From: Corynebacterium pacaense | GTDB lineage: Bacteria; Actinomycetota; Actinomycetes; Mycobacteriales; Mycobacteriaceae | Direction of reading: 5' to 3' | Assembly: GCF_900169525.1 (NCBI RefSeq) | Contig: NZ_LT821240.1 | Coordinates: 383,684 to 447,683 of the forward strand | Length of the DNA: 64,000 nt | In this document: positions 18,861 to 26,952 of the stretch, piece by piece | How positions within the stretch are numbered: the stretch's first letter is position 1 | Layout: the number at the start of each line of letters is the position of its first letter | Made by a program: the position numbers and the translations under genes | The notes under the pieces: generated by a model | Told to the model about the DNA's origin: nothing | Databases searched by the model: none | Seen by the model: the letters and a program-made list of their open reading frames with translations, nothing else

Positions 18861-19829
18861 ATGAGCGCCAGTACCACTGACACCCACCTTTACCCCGCCA
18901 AAACCAAGAAGACGCCTCTGGCCGTGATCGTCAACCTGATTCGCGGGGCGCTGATCGGAATGGCGGAACTCGTCCCCGGAATCTCGGGCGGCACCGTGGC
19001 CCTTGTCATCGGTGTCTACGAGCGCGCACTGCACAACGGAAACCTGCTGATTGATCTGATCAAATCAGCACTCCGTGACCGCTCACAGTTGAAGGCCACC
19101 GCCGCGACGGTCGACTGGTGGTTCCTGGCGGCGGTGGGGGTGGGAATGGTGACCGCGGTGTTCAGCATGTCCACCGTTCTCCACGGCTTCGTGGAGAACC
19201 ACGCGGAGATCGCGCGCGGGCTGTTCATGGGCATGGTCGCCGTCTCCATCATCGTTCCCATCGGCATGATGGATCTGCGGGACGTCCGCAGACGCCTTGC
19301 CGTAGTCATCCCGCTGTTCCTCGCCGCCGCCGTCCTGTCCTTCTTCGGTACCGGTCTGACCAGTGCACCACAGGATGATCCCTCGCTGTTCATCATCTTC
19401 ATCGCTGCGGCCATCGCGGTCTGCGCCCTGGTGATGCCGGGAATCTCCGGATCCTTCTTCCTGATGGCCATGGGACTCTACGCCCCCGTGATGGCCTCGC
19501 TGTCCAACCGCGAATGGGATGTCATCGCCATCTTCATCCTCGGCGCACTGACCGGTGTGGTCCTATTCGTCCGCTTCCTGTCCTATGTGCTGGAGTATCA
19601 CCGCACGATCACGCTGACCATCATGGCCGGACTCATGCTCGGATCACTTCGCGCCCTGTGGCCCTGGCAGGATTCCGATGCCAATCTCCTCGCCCCGACC
19701 GATCAGGTCGGCCCGGTGCTCGGCATGGTCGCCCTCGGAGCCTTCACCGTCGCCGCCGTGATGATCATCGAGCGCATAACGCCGAAGAATACCGGTGCTG
19801 AAACCATCGCCAGCGGCGATCCGGCTTAG
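18861..19829 (+). CDS. DUF368 membrane protein (PopT-type undecaprenyl phosphate translocase family)
   Basis: This 322-residue polytopic membrane protein has the two DUF368 signature halves: RGALIGMAELVPGISGGTVA near residue 28 and VMPGISGSFFLMAMGLY in the second half, an internal inverted repeat typical of re-entrant transporters. DUF368 members were recently linked to recycling of undecaprenyl phosphate carrier lipid across the membrane. That role here is inferred from the family. About nine hydrophobic segments are visible. The first ATG is used. Confidence 0.88.
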   Translation: MSASTTDTHLYPAKTKKTPLAVIVNLIRGALIGMAELVPGISGGTVALVIGVYERALHNGNLLIDLIKSALRDRSQLKATAATVDWWFLAAVGVGMVTAVFSMSTVLHGFVENHAEIARGLFMGMVAVSIIVPIGMMDLRDVRRRLAVVIPLFLAAAVLSFFGTGLTSAPQDDPSLFIIFIAAAIAVCALVMPGISGSFFLMAMGLYAPVMASLSNREWDVIAIFILGALTGVVLFVRFLSYVLEYHRTITLTIMAGLMLGSLRALWPWQDSDANLLAPTDQVGPVLGMVALGAFTVAAVMIIERITPKNTGAETIASGDPA

Positions 19830-19871
19830 TCGACGAACTCCGCGGTGGGCGGAGCCTGTAGAGTTTTGCCC

Positions 19872-20846
19872 ATGATTGAGAGTCTCACCCGATTGCGTCC
19901 CCGATCGCGCCGCGGCCCCGGGTCCGCGGTGAGCCGCGTGGCACGCGGTGTCACCGCCGCCGTCGGCGTCGTCACGCTGTCCCTGACCCTGGGTGCCTGC
20001 GTGACGAATGAGGAACAGAGCACGCCGGAGAACTGGGAGCAGATCGTCCCCGACCCTGTTCCGGAAATTCAGGCGCAGGTCCCGGCCGCGTTGGCCGAAC
20101 GCGGGGTGCTCACCGCGGGGGCGAACCCTCCCTTCCCTCCCTTCGAGTTCAAGAACTCGCAGGGTGAGATCATCGGGGTGGAGATGGACCTGGCCCGGGC
20201 GACCGCCGCCGTGATGGGCCTGGACTTTCGACCCCAGGAGCAGGACTTTTCCCTGATTCTCCCCTCGGTTCAGGCCGGGACCCTGGACATGGGCGCCTCC
20301 GGATTCACCGACAATGAGGAACGGCGCCAGAGCTTCGATTTCGTGGACTTCCTCTACGCCGGTGTCCAATGGGCACAGTCCACCGATGCGGAGACCCCCG
20401 TCGATCCCGACAACGCCTGCGGTCTGACTGTGGCCGTCCAGCGTACAACCGTCGCGGAAACCGACGATGTGCGCCCGAAATCCGAGGAGTGTGTGGCGCA
20501 GGGAAGGGAACCGATCACCGTACTGTCCTATGACACCGCGGATTCGGCCGCCACCGCGCTGGTCCTCGGTCGCGCAGATGCGCTCGCCGCCGACTCGCCC
20601 ATCACCGCCTGGGCCGTGGCCCGTTCCGACAACCGCATTGAACTGGTTGGGGAAATGTTCATGGCGGCCCCCTTCGGCTTCGCCCTTCCCAGGGATTCGG
20701 AGTTGACCCCGGTCGTGGCCAGGGCGCTGCAGCACCTGATCGATACCGGGGACTACGAGCGGATCCTCGCGCAATGGGGAATCGAGGAGGGCCTGATTGA
20801 CCGGGCCCTGATCAACGAGCAGCCACTTTCCGAATTTAACTCATAA
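19872..20846 (+). CDS. Amino-acid ABC transporter substrate-binding lipoprotein
   Basis: This 324-residue exported protein has an Arg-rich start, a hydrophobic core and the lipobox LTLGAC (Cys43). The mature part is a family 3 (SBP_bac_3) binding protein: TAGANPPFPPFEF, GVEMDLARATAAVMGL, MGASGFTDNEERRQ and a C-terminal LIDTGDYERILAQWG. Family 3 proteins bind amino acids or their derivatives; the exact ligand is unknown. A tagagt box 7 nt before the ATG suggests a leaderless mRNA. It is the first gene of a three-gene operon with the permease and ATPase downstream. Confidence 0.92.
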   Translation: MIESLTRLRPRSRRGPGSAVSRVARGVTAAVGVVTLSLTLGACVTNEEQSTPENWEQIVPDPVPEIQAQVPAALAERGVLTAGANPPFPPFEFKNSQGEIIGVEMDLARATAAVMGLDFRPQEQDFSLILPSVQAGTLDMGASGFTDNEERRQSFDFVDFLYAGVQWAQSTDAETPVDPDNACGLTVAVQRTTVAETDDVRPKSEECVAQGREPITVLSYDTADSAATALVLGRADALAADSPITAWAVARSDNRIELVGEMFMAAPFGFALPRDSELTPVVARALQHLIDTGDYERILAQWGIEEGLIDRALINEQPLSEFNS

Positions 20847-20863
20847 GACGAATGGGGAACGAC

Positions 20864-21805
20864 ATGTCTGAAGCAATCGACACCGGGCCCTCGCCTCAAC
20901 CGATCGAGGCCAAACCGCTGCGCCATCCAGGCCGGTGGATCGCGGCCACCGTGATCCTGGCGCTGCTGGCCTGGTTCATCCTCGGCGCGCTCAACAACGA
21001 GGCCTACGGCTGGCCGACCTACCGCGCCTATCTCTTTGATACCCGCATCACCACGGCCGCCATGCACACGCTGGCGCTGACGGTGCTGTCGATGATCATC
21101 GGTGTGCTCCTCGGAGCGGCCCTTGCGGTGATGCGGATGTCGGACAATCCGGTACTCCGCGGCGTGGCATGGCTCTACCTCTGGGTTTTTCGGGGCACCC
21201 CGATCTACGTCCAGCTGGTGTTCTGGGGTCTGCTCGGATCCCTCTACCAAACCATCAACCTCGGCTTCACCGAGGTTGACCTGCAGGCCTTCCTCTCCAA
21301 CATGTTCGCCCTCGCGGTCATCGGTCTCGGACTGAACGAGGCGGCGTACATGGCCGAGATCGTGCGCTCGGGTATCCAGTCGGTGCCCGAGGGCCAGATG
21401 GAGGCTTCCAAGGCACTGGGGATGAACTGGGCGCTGACCATGCGCCGCACGGTGCTGCCCCAGGCCATGCGCATCATCATCCCGCCGACCGGCAATGAGC
21501 TGATCTCCATGCTCAAGACCACGTCGCTGGTGGTGGCGATCCCCTACTCGCTCGAGCTCTACGGCCGCAGCATGGACATCGCCTACTCCCTCTTCGAGCC
21601 CGTCCCCATGCTGCTGGTGGCGGCAACCTGGTATCTGGTGATCACCTCGGTGCTCATGGTTGCCCAGCACTATCTGGAGAGGCACTTCGAAAGGGGTGCC
21701 ACCCGCAACCTGACCACGCGTCAGCTCGCGGCCCTCGCCGATGCCGAGGGCGCCATCCCCACCAACGTCAACGTTGTGCCGGAGACCCCGAAGGAGAACA
21801 AATAG
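20864..21805 (+). CDS. Amino-acid ABC transporter permease
   Basis: This 313-residue inner-membrane protein has about six hydrophobic segments and the HisM/GlnP-type EAA loop (EIVRSGIQSVPEGQMEASKALG), the coupling site for the ATPase. The ATG at 20,864 has gggga 6 nt upstream; an ATG four codons earlier would use those bases as coding. The stop codon abuts the ATPase start with no gap. A long cytoplasmic C-terminal extension follows the last membrane segment. Confidence 0.93.
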   Translation: MSEAIDTGPSPQPIEAKPLRHPGRWIAATVILALLAWFILGALNNEAYGWPTYRAYLFDTRITTAAMHTLALTVLSMIIGVLLGAALAVMRMSDNPVLRGVAWLYLWVFRGTPIYVQLVFWGLLGSLYQTINLGFTEVDLQAFLSNMFALAVIGLGLNEAAYMAEIVRSGIQSVPEGQMEASKALGMNWALTMRRTVLPQAMRIIIPPTGNELISMLKTTSLVVAIPYSLELYGRSMDIAYSLFEPVPMLLVAATWYLVITSVLMVAQHYLERHFERGATRNLTTRQLAALADAEGAIPTNVNVVPETPKENK

Positions 21806-22570
21806 ATGTCCGCGCTCATGATCGACGCCCAGCAGGTATGCAAGAACTTCGGCCGGCTGGAGGTGCTCAAGGGCATCGACCTGCAGGTGCCCCGCGGATC
21901 CGTCGCCTGCCTCATCGGTCCCTCCGGGTCGGGAAAATCAACGATGCTGCGCTGCGTCAACCACCTGGAGAAGGTCAACGCCGGGCGGTTGTACGTCGAC
22001 GGTGAACTCATCGGCTACCGCGAACGCGACGGGATCCTCCACGAGCTCTCCGAAAGGGACGCGGCACGCCAGCGAACCGGGATCGGCATGGTCTTCCAGT
22101 CCTTCAATCTCTTTCCGCACCGCACCGTCATAGAGAACATCATCGAGGCACCCGTCCACGTGAAGAAGCAGCCCGAGCGCGAGGCCCGCGCCCGCGCCAT
22201 GGAACTACTCGAGCAGGTCGGTCTCGCACACAAGGCGGATGCCTACCCCATCCAGCTCTCCGGCGGGCAGCAGCAGCGGGTCGCGATCGCACGCGCGGTG
22301 GCGATGGATCCCAAACTGATGCTTTTCGACGAACCGACCTCGGCCCTTGACCCGGAGCTGGTCGGCGAGGTTCTGCGGGTGATGAAGCAACTCGCGGATC
22401 AGGGCATGACCATGCTTGTTGTCACCCACGAGATGGGATTTGCCAGGGAGGTCGCCGATCAGGTGATCTTCATGGCCGATGGCCGCGTGGTGGAATCGGG
22501 CACCCCGCGGGAGGTCCTGGACAATCCGCAGCAGGAGCGGACCAGGGACTTCCTCTCCTCGCTGCTATGA
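21806..22570 (+). CDS. Amino-acid ABC transporter ATP-binding protein
   Basis: This 254-residue GlnQ-type ATPase has Walker [10 protein letters not shown] near residue 38, Q-loop [10 protein letters not shown], signature LSGGQQQR, Walker [14 protein letters not shown] and the H-loop THEMGF. It powers the uptake system encoded by the two genes upstream and probably forms the usual dimer. A terminator follows. Confidence 0.95.
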   Translation: MSALMIDAQQVCKNFGRLEVLKGIDLQVPRGSVACLIGPSGSGKSTMLRCVNHLEKVNAGRLYVDGELIGYRERDGILHELSERDAARQRTGIGMVFQSFNLFPHRTVIENIIEAPVHVKKQPEREARARAMELLEQVGLAHKADAYPIQLSGGQQQRVAIARAVAMDPKLMLFDEPTSALDPELVGEVLRVMKQLADQGMTMLVVTHEMGFAREVADQVIFMADGRVVESGTPREVLDNPQQERTRDFLSSLL

Positions 22571-22719
22571 GAATGCGGGAGGGCCCGCCGAGCATCTCGG
22601 CAGGCCCTCCTATTGTTCTCCTTCTTCTTGTCCGGAATCCGTCTCGCCCGGCTCTTCAGAATCAGATGCTCCTGAAGCCTCTCCGGGGTCATCTTCCACA
22701 TCCGGCGGTCCACACCCAT
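22459..22719 (-). CDS. Candidate small basic protein
   Basis: This is a possible 86-residue protein beginning [19 protein letters not shown], rich in Arg and Lys. The ATG at 22,719 has a very strong ribosome site (gggggagg, 8 nt spacing), and a -10-like tacact lies 35-40 nt further up, which is why I list it. Against it, the frame runs through the ABC-operon terminator and about 110 bp into the ATPase gene in antisense, where it loses any conserved look. It could be a short protein whose true end was changed by mutation, or chance. No family is recognised. Confidence 0.35.
   Translation of the reverse strand: MGVDRRMWKMTPERLQEHLILKSRARRIPDKKKENNRRACRDARRALPHSHSSEERKSLVRSCCGLSRTSRGVPDSTTRPSAMKIT
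22577..22610 (+). terminator. Terminator of the ABC operon
   Basis: The inverted repeat ggagggcccgccgag / ctcggcaggccctcc (one bulge) lies 8 bp after the ATPase stop and is followed by tattgttctc. Confidence 0.75.
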
Positions 22720-22788
22720 CACTGTCACCTCCCCCGCGTCTCGATTGACTGGTTGAAAGTGTAGCGCAACGCGTGGCGACGGCGACGC

Positions 22789-23529
22789 TCAGAGCAGCCC
22801 CGCCACGCCGCGATACAGCACCACGGACGCCCCCGCCGCGGCGAGGGCCACGGCGATTCTGCGTGCGCTGTCCTTCTCCACGCGCCTGGATGCTGCGGTT
22901 CCCGCAAGGATTCCCACGATCATCGCGGCCACACCCACGGGCCAGATCCAGACGGTGGTGTGAGCAAAGCTGGCGGCTCCGGTGCTCACCTTGACCAGGA
23001 TGGAGATCAAACCGGCGACGAAGAAGATCGGCTGCAGCGTGGCGGCGAAGGACGCATGGTCCCACCGAGACGCCTGGGCGTAGACGGTCAGCGCCGGTGC
23101 GGCGATACCTGCCAGCGTGTTCATGAAGCCACCGACCACCCCGGTGACCAGCGCCCACCCGCGTCCGCGTGCGACGGGAATATAGGACCGGCCAAATGTT
23201 GTCACCGCCAGCGCGAGCAGGATCATCGATCCCACCAGAGTGAGCACGATGGGAACCTCGACGACCTTGAGCAGGATCGCAGCCGGAACGGCACCTACGA
23301 TCATCACCGAGGAGATCAGTCCGAATCGGCGCCAGTCAACGTCTCTGTGCACGCTGATCGTGGTCAGGGTGGCGTTGAGCACGGCCATCACATTGACCAC
23401 GAGAATGCCCTCCACGGGGCCGAGGACGATACTGAGCACCGGCCCGGCGACCAGACCCATCCCCATTCCGGACAGTCGCTGGATGAAGGCGCCGGCGAAG
23501 ACGGTAAGAAAGACGATTGCAAGGTCCAT
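22789..23529 (-). CDS. TauE/SafE family permease (sulfite exporter-like)
   Basis: This 246-residue membrane protein has eight or so hydrophobic segments and the TauE/SafE pattern GMGMGLVAGPVLSIVLGP near the start and GGFMNTLAGIAAPALTVY in the middle (duplicated halves). Members export sulfite, sulfoacetate or other organic anions. The substrate here is unknown. It starts 2 bp after the coaD stop, so it is co-transcribed with coaD and rsmD. Confidence 0.88.
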   Translation of the reverse strand: MDLAIVFLTVFAGAFIQRLSGMGMGLVAGPVLSIVLGPVEGILVVNVMAVLNATLTTISVHRDVDWRRFGLISSVMIVGAVPAAILLKVVEVPIVLTLVGSMILLALAVTTFGRSYIPVARGRGWALVTGVVGGFMNTLAGIAAPALTVYAQASRWDHASFAATLQPIFFVAGLISILVKVSTGAASFAHTTVWIWPVGVAAMIVGILAGTAASRRVEKDSARRIAVALAAAGASVVLYRGVAGLL

Positions 23530-23531
23530 CG

Positions 23532-24011
23532 CTACCGCGCCGCGTACTTGTCCCTGACCGCGGCCACCACCGCCTCGGGCAGCAGACCGGAGACGTCACC
23601 GCCGTACCTGGCCACCTCCTTGCACAGGGTGGAGGAGACATAGCCGTATTTTTCGTCGGTGAGCAGGAAGAAGGTGTCCACCCCGCTCAAACGGCGGTTC
23701 ATCTGCGCCATGGGCAGTTCATACTCATAGTCGAGGGAACTGCGCAGGCCCTTGACCAGCGCGTTGATCCCGTGGGCGGTGGTGTAGTCGACGAGCAGCG
23801 AACCCCAGGTGTCCACGTTGACATTCGACAGGTGGCCGGTGGCCTCGCGGATCAGCTCCATCCGTTCGGGGACACTGAACAGCCCCGTGTTCTTGTTCGG
23901 ATTCGCGGTAACCAGGACGGTGACCTCGGAGAACTGGGCGGCGGCACGGGTGATGATGTCCAGGTGCCCCAACGTGATCGGATCGAAGGATCCGGGACAG
24001 ATCGCTTTCAT
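23532..24011 (-). CDS. coaD: Phosphopantetheine adenylyltransferase
   Basis: CoaD makes dephospho-CoA from 4'-phosphopantetheine and ATP. The 159-residue protein has the nucleotidyltransferase motif GSFDPITLGHLDI at its start, KGLRSSLDYEYELPMAQMN in the middle and SSTLCKEVARYGGDVSGLLP near the end, all family hallmarks. Its start codon overlaps the rsmD stop (ATGA). Confidence 0.97.
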   Translation of the reverse strand: MKAICPGSFDPITLGHLDIITRAAAQFSEVTVLVTANPNKNTGLFSVPERMELIREATGHLSNVNVDTWGSLLVDYTTAHGINALVKGLRSSLDYEYELPMAQMNRRLSGVDTFFLLTDEKYGYVSSTLCKEVARYGGDVSGLLPEAVVAAVRDKYAAR

Positions 24012-24598
24012 TCTTCCTCCTCCACCAGTGACGCATCAAAAACGGCCATGTCCATTCTGGCGATTCCGTAGGTGCGCTTCTTCAGCTTCTGGGTGGTGGG
24101 CACCAGACATGCGGGCCAGTCGGTTTCCGGGGAATCCACATGCCGTTCCACCACGACCGCCGCCCCGTGATCGAGCTTCGGGATCAGTGCACGGACCATC
24201 TCTGCCACCGCGGCATCGCTGAGATCATAGGGCGGGTCCGCCAGGACCATGGAAAAGTGCCCCGCCGGTGCCGACGCCAGATAGACCGAGGCCTTCATCT
24301 CGGCCACCTCGACCCGCGGATGCCTGACCACGGTGGCGTTCTCGCGGATGATCGCCGCGGCCCGCGGATCGCTTTCCACCAGCACCACCGATTCCGCCCC
24401 GCGGGACGCCGCCTCCAGACCCAGCGCGCCGGAACCGGCGAACAAATCGAGGACATTGCGGCCCTCGAAACCGAAACGCACCTGCAGGGAGGAGAACAGT
24501 CCCTCACGGGCCCGGTCGGAGGTGGGCCGGGTTCCCTCCGGGGGCACCTTGATCCTGCGCCCCCTGGCCTCCCCTGCGATGATTCGCGTCAATCCCAT
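24008..24598 (-). CDS. rsmD: 16S rRNA (guanine-966-N2)-methyltransferase
   Basis: This 196-residue protein methylates G966 of 16S rRNA. It shows RIIAGEARGRRIKVPPEGTR at its N-terminus, the SAM motif VLDLFAGSGALGLEA, and the catalytic LADPPYD. The ATG at 24,598 is the family start and has aagga upstream; the open frame further upstream is antisense to the biotinyl-domain gene. It overlaps coaD by four bases. Confidence 0.95.
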   Translation of the reverse strand: MGLTRIIAGEARGRRIKVPPEGTRPTSDRAREGLFSSLQVRFGFEGRNVLDLFAGSGALGLEAASRGAESVVLVESDPRAAAIIRENATVVRHPRVEVAEMKASVYLASAPAGHFSMVLADPPYDLSDAAVAEMVRALIPKLDHGAAVVVERHVDSPETDWPACLVPTTQKLKKRTYGIARMDMAVFDASLVEEEE

Positions 24599-24602
24599 GG
24601 AC

Positions 24603-24815
24603 CTATTTCTCCTTAAGGCTGAGCAGTTCGTCCCCGCCGGTGACATCGGAGAAATCGGCGAAGCCCCGGGAGGCGACAATCCCCGGGCCCGGCGCGAGAA
24701 TCGGGGCCTCGAGCTTGACAGCCTCGACGGTTGCCAAAGTGTCGCCGGTGGCCACCACATCCCCCTCGGAGACGACGTAGCGGACAATGCCCGCGAAAGG
24801 TGCGCAGATCTTCAT
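24603..24815 (-). CDS. Stand-alone biotinyl/lipoyl attachment domain protein
   Basis: This 70-residue single-domain protein has the beta-barrel fold of BCCP and an attachment loop EAVKLEAP, in which the Lys would be biotinylated (usual motif EAMKM). It could serve as a mobile biotin carrier for an acyl-CoA carboxylase or related enzyme, but no carboxylase lies nearby. It sits between recG and rsmD on the same strand, 10 bp after recG. Confidence 0.85.
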   Translation of the reverse strand: MKICAPFAGIVRYVVSEGDVVATGDTLATVEAVKLEAPILAPGPGIVASRGFADFSDVTGGDELLSLKEK

Positions 24816-24825
24816 GGGGATAACC

Positions 24826-26949
24826 TTAGCTCTTCTCCAGATAGTCCTGGTTGATCAGGGCGATGTCGCTGACCAGTTCCGCAGCCCGCCGTGGATCACG
24901 GGAGACCAGGGTGGTGGCGTCGACAAGCGCACGTTCAATGATCTCCTGGTCGCGCAGCAGGCTCAGGTGCCGTAGCTTGCTGGCGGCGCCGGACTGGGTG
25001 GTGCCGAGGATATCACCCTCCTGCCTGACCTGGAGGTCGAGTTCGGAGAGCTCGAATCCGTCGGAGGTTGCGGCGATCGCCTCGAGCCTGCGCATCTGCG
25101 GGGACTCGAGGTCGAACTCGGTGTGCAGAAGGCACAGGGAGTCGAAGCCACCGCGGCCGACACGCCCGCGGAGCTGGTGGATCTGGGATACTCCGAAGCG
25201 GTCCGCCTCGCGGATGAGCATGACCGTGGCGTTGGCGACGTCAATACCGACCTCGATCACCGTGGTGGCCACCAGGACATCGATCTCTCCCGCGGCGAAG
25301 CGGCTCATCACCGAATCCTTCTCGACCGTATCCATCCGGCCGTGCAGCATACCAACGGTCAGACCCGGAAAGATCTCCTCCTGAAGGAGTTCATGGATCT
25401 CCAGCACTCCCCCCTCTCCCTCGATGCGGGGGCACACCACATAGGACTGGTGTCCGGAAAAGGCCTCCTCGCCGATGCGCTGCCAGGCCCGTGTCACCCA
25501 CCCCTGCTTCTCCTCCGGGATCACCGTGGTCTGAATCGGTCGCCGCCCCCCGGGCAACTCCCGCAGTGTGGACACGGCCAGGTCACCGAAGACGGTCATG
25601 GCTATGGTCCGGGGAATGGGGGTGGCCGTCATGACGAGCAGGTGCGGGGTCATTCCCTCCCGTCCCTTCGTGCGCAGGCGGTCACGCTGTTCCACTCCGA
25701 AGCGGTGCTGTTCATCCACGACGACGAGTCCGAGGTCGAAGAACTCCACCGTCTCCTGGATCAGGGCGTGTGTGCCCACCACGATGTCCGCCTGCCCGGA
25801 GATGATGTTGAGCAGCGCCTCCCTGCGGGCCGCGGTGTTCATCGAGCCGGTCAGCAGCACCACCGTCGCCGGAACGGCCGCCTGTGCCAGCGTAGTGGTC
25901 AGACTGCGCGCGTGCTGGGTGGCCAGGACCTCCGTGGGTGCGAGCATGGCGCACTGCCGACCGGAGTCGATGGCCTGCAGCATCGCCAGGAGAGAGACGA
26001 TGGTCTTGCCGGAACCGACCTCACCCTGGAGCAGCCTCGACATCGGTGTGCGTTGTTCCATGTCGGTGCTTATCTCGCGGATGACCTCCTTCTGCCCCGC
26101 GGTCAGCTGGAAGGACAGCGCCTCAATCAGTTGGTGCTGCTGCCCGTGATCGGAGCGCGGGCAGGGCGGGGCCTTGCGCGAGGCGGTGTCGGCCCGTCGA
26201 AGTGCCATGACGATGGCGAGGGAGAGCGCCTCGTTGTACTTGAGCCTGTCGATGAACCTCCCCGGTCCCCGCGGACCCGGGTCGTGTATTCCGCGCACCG
26301 CCTCATCGAGGCTGGGCAGACCCTCGGGCGTTCTTCCCAGGGGCTCCTCGACCTCGGGCATGGTTTCCAGCACCCGCTGGATGGCGGCCATGATCCGCCA
26401 GGTGGTCATGGTGGAGGTGCCGGAGTAGATGGGAAGGTAGTCCTTGTCAACGAGGTGCCTGGCCACGCTCTCGGCGTCGCCGTAGGCCGCCAGTGCCCGC
26501 ATCCCGCCGGTGGCCGCCGTCTTCTTCCCCTCCCCCGGTTTCGGTATGACGATGTATTCGGGATGGGACAGCTGTGGTTGTCCGCGGAAGAACTTCACCT
26601 TCCCGGTGAACATCGCCCTGGTGCCGGTGGGGAGCTGCCGTGGAATGTGGTGGGCGCCGAAGAATGACGCGGAGACCGTGTCCCTGTCCCCGGCGATGAC
26701 GATCTTGTACAGCAGCTTTCCGGATCTCGTACGCTGGGAGGAGGCGTTGACCACCTCCCCGACGAAGGTAACCATATCGCCCTCCTCGGCCCCGCCGAGA
26801 TCCACCCCGGAACCGTGGTGGGAGTATTTGCGCACGGTGTGGCCCAGCAGCTCCTCCGCGGTGGTGTATCCGAGGGCCTTTTCAATCGCCTTCGCTTCCT
26901 TGGCGGGGAGGATGTCGGCGAGCAGTCGATCATCATGCCATCCCAGCAT
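24826..26949 (-). CDS. recG: ATP-dependent DNA helicase RecG
   Basis: RecG reverses stalled replication forks and processes branched DNA. The protein has 707 residues: an N-terminal wedge/OB domain (KLLYKIVIAGDRDTVSASFF, RAMFTGKVKFFRGQPQLSHPEY) that grips branched DNA, Walker A GEVGSGKT, DEQH box VVVDEQHRFGVEQR, TATPIPRT, and the C-terminal QLRGRVGRG. It lies in a same-strand run with the DAK2 gene 3 bp upstream. Confidence 0.96.
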   Translation of the reverse strand: MLGWHDDRLLADILPAKEAKAIEKALGYTTAEELLGHTVRKYSHHGSGVDLGGAEEGDMVTFVGEVVNASSQRTRSGKLLYKIVIAGDRDTVSASFFGAHHIPRQLPTGTRAMFTGKVKFFRGQPQLSHPEYIVIPKPGEGKKTAATGGMRALAAYGDAESVARHLVDKDYLPIYSGTSTMTTWRIMAAIQRVLETMPEVEEPLGRTPEGLPSLDEAVRGIHDPGPRGPGRFIDRLKYNEALSLAIVMALRRADTASRKAPPCPRSDHGQQHQLIEALSFQLTAGQKEVIREISTDMEQRTPMSRLLQGEVGSGKTIVSLLAMLQAIDSGRQCAMLAPTEVLATQHARSLTTTLAQAAVPATVVLLTGSMNTAARREALLNIISGQADIVVGTHALIQETVEFFDLGLVVVDEQHRFGVEQRDRLRTKGREGMTPHLLVMTATPIPRTIAMTVFGDLAVSTLRELPGGRRPIQTTVIPEEKQGWVTRAWQRIGEEAFSGHQSYVVCPRIEGEGGVLEIHELLQEEIFPGLTVGMLHGRMDTVEKDSVMSRFAAGEIDVLVATTVIEVGIDVANATVMLIREADRFGVSQIHQLRGRVGRGGFDSLCLLHTEFDLESPQMRRLEAIAATSDGFELSELDLQVRQEGDILGTTQSGAASKLRHLSLLRDQEIIERALVDATTLVSRDPRRAAELVSDIALINQDYLEKS

Positions 26950-26952
26950 CTG

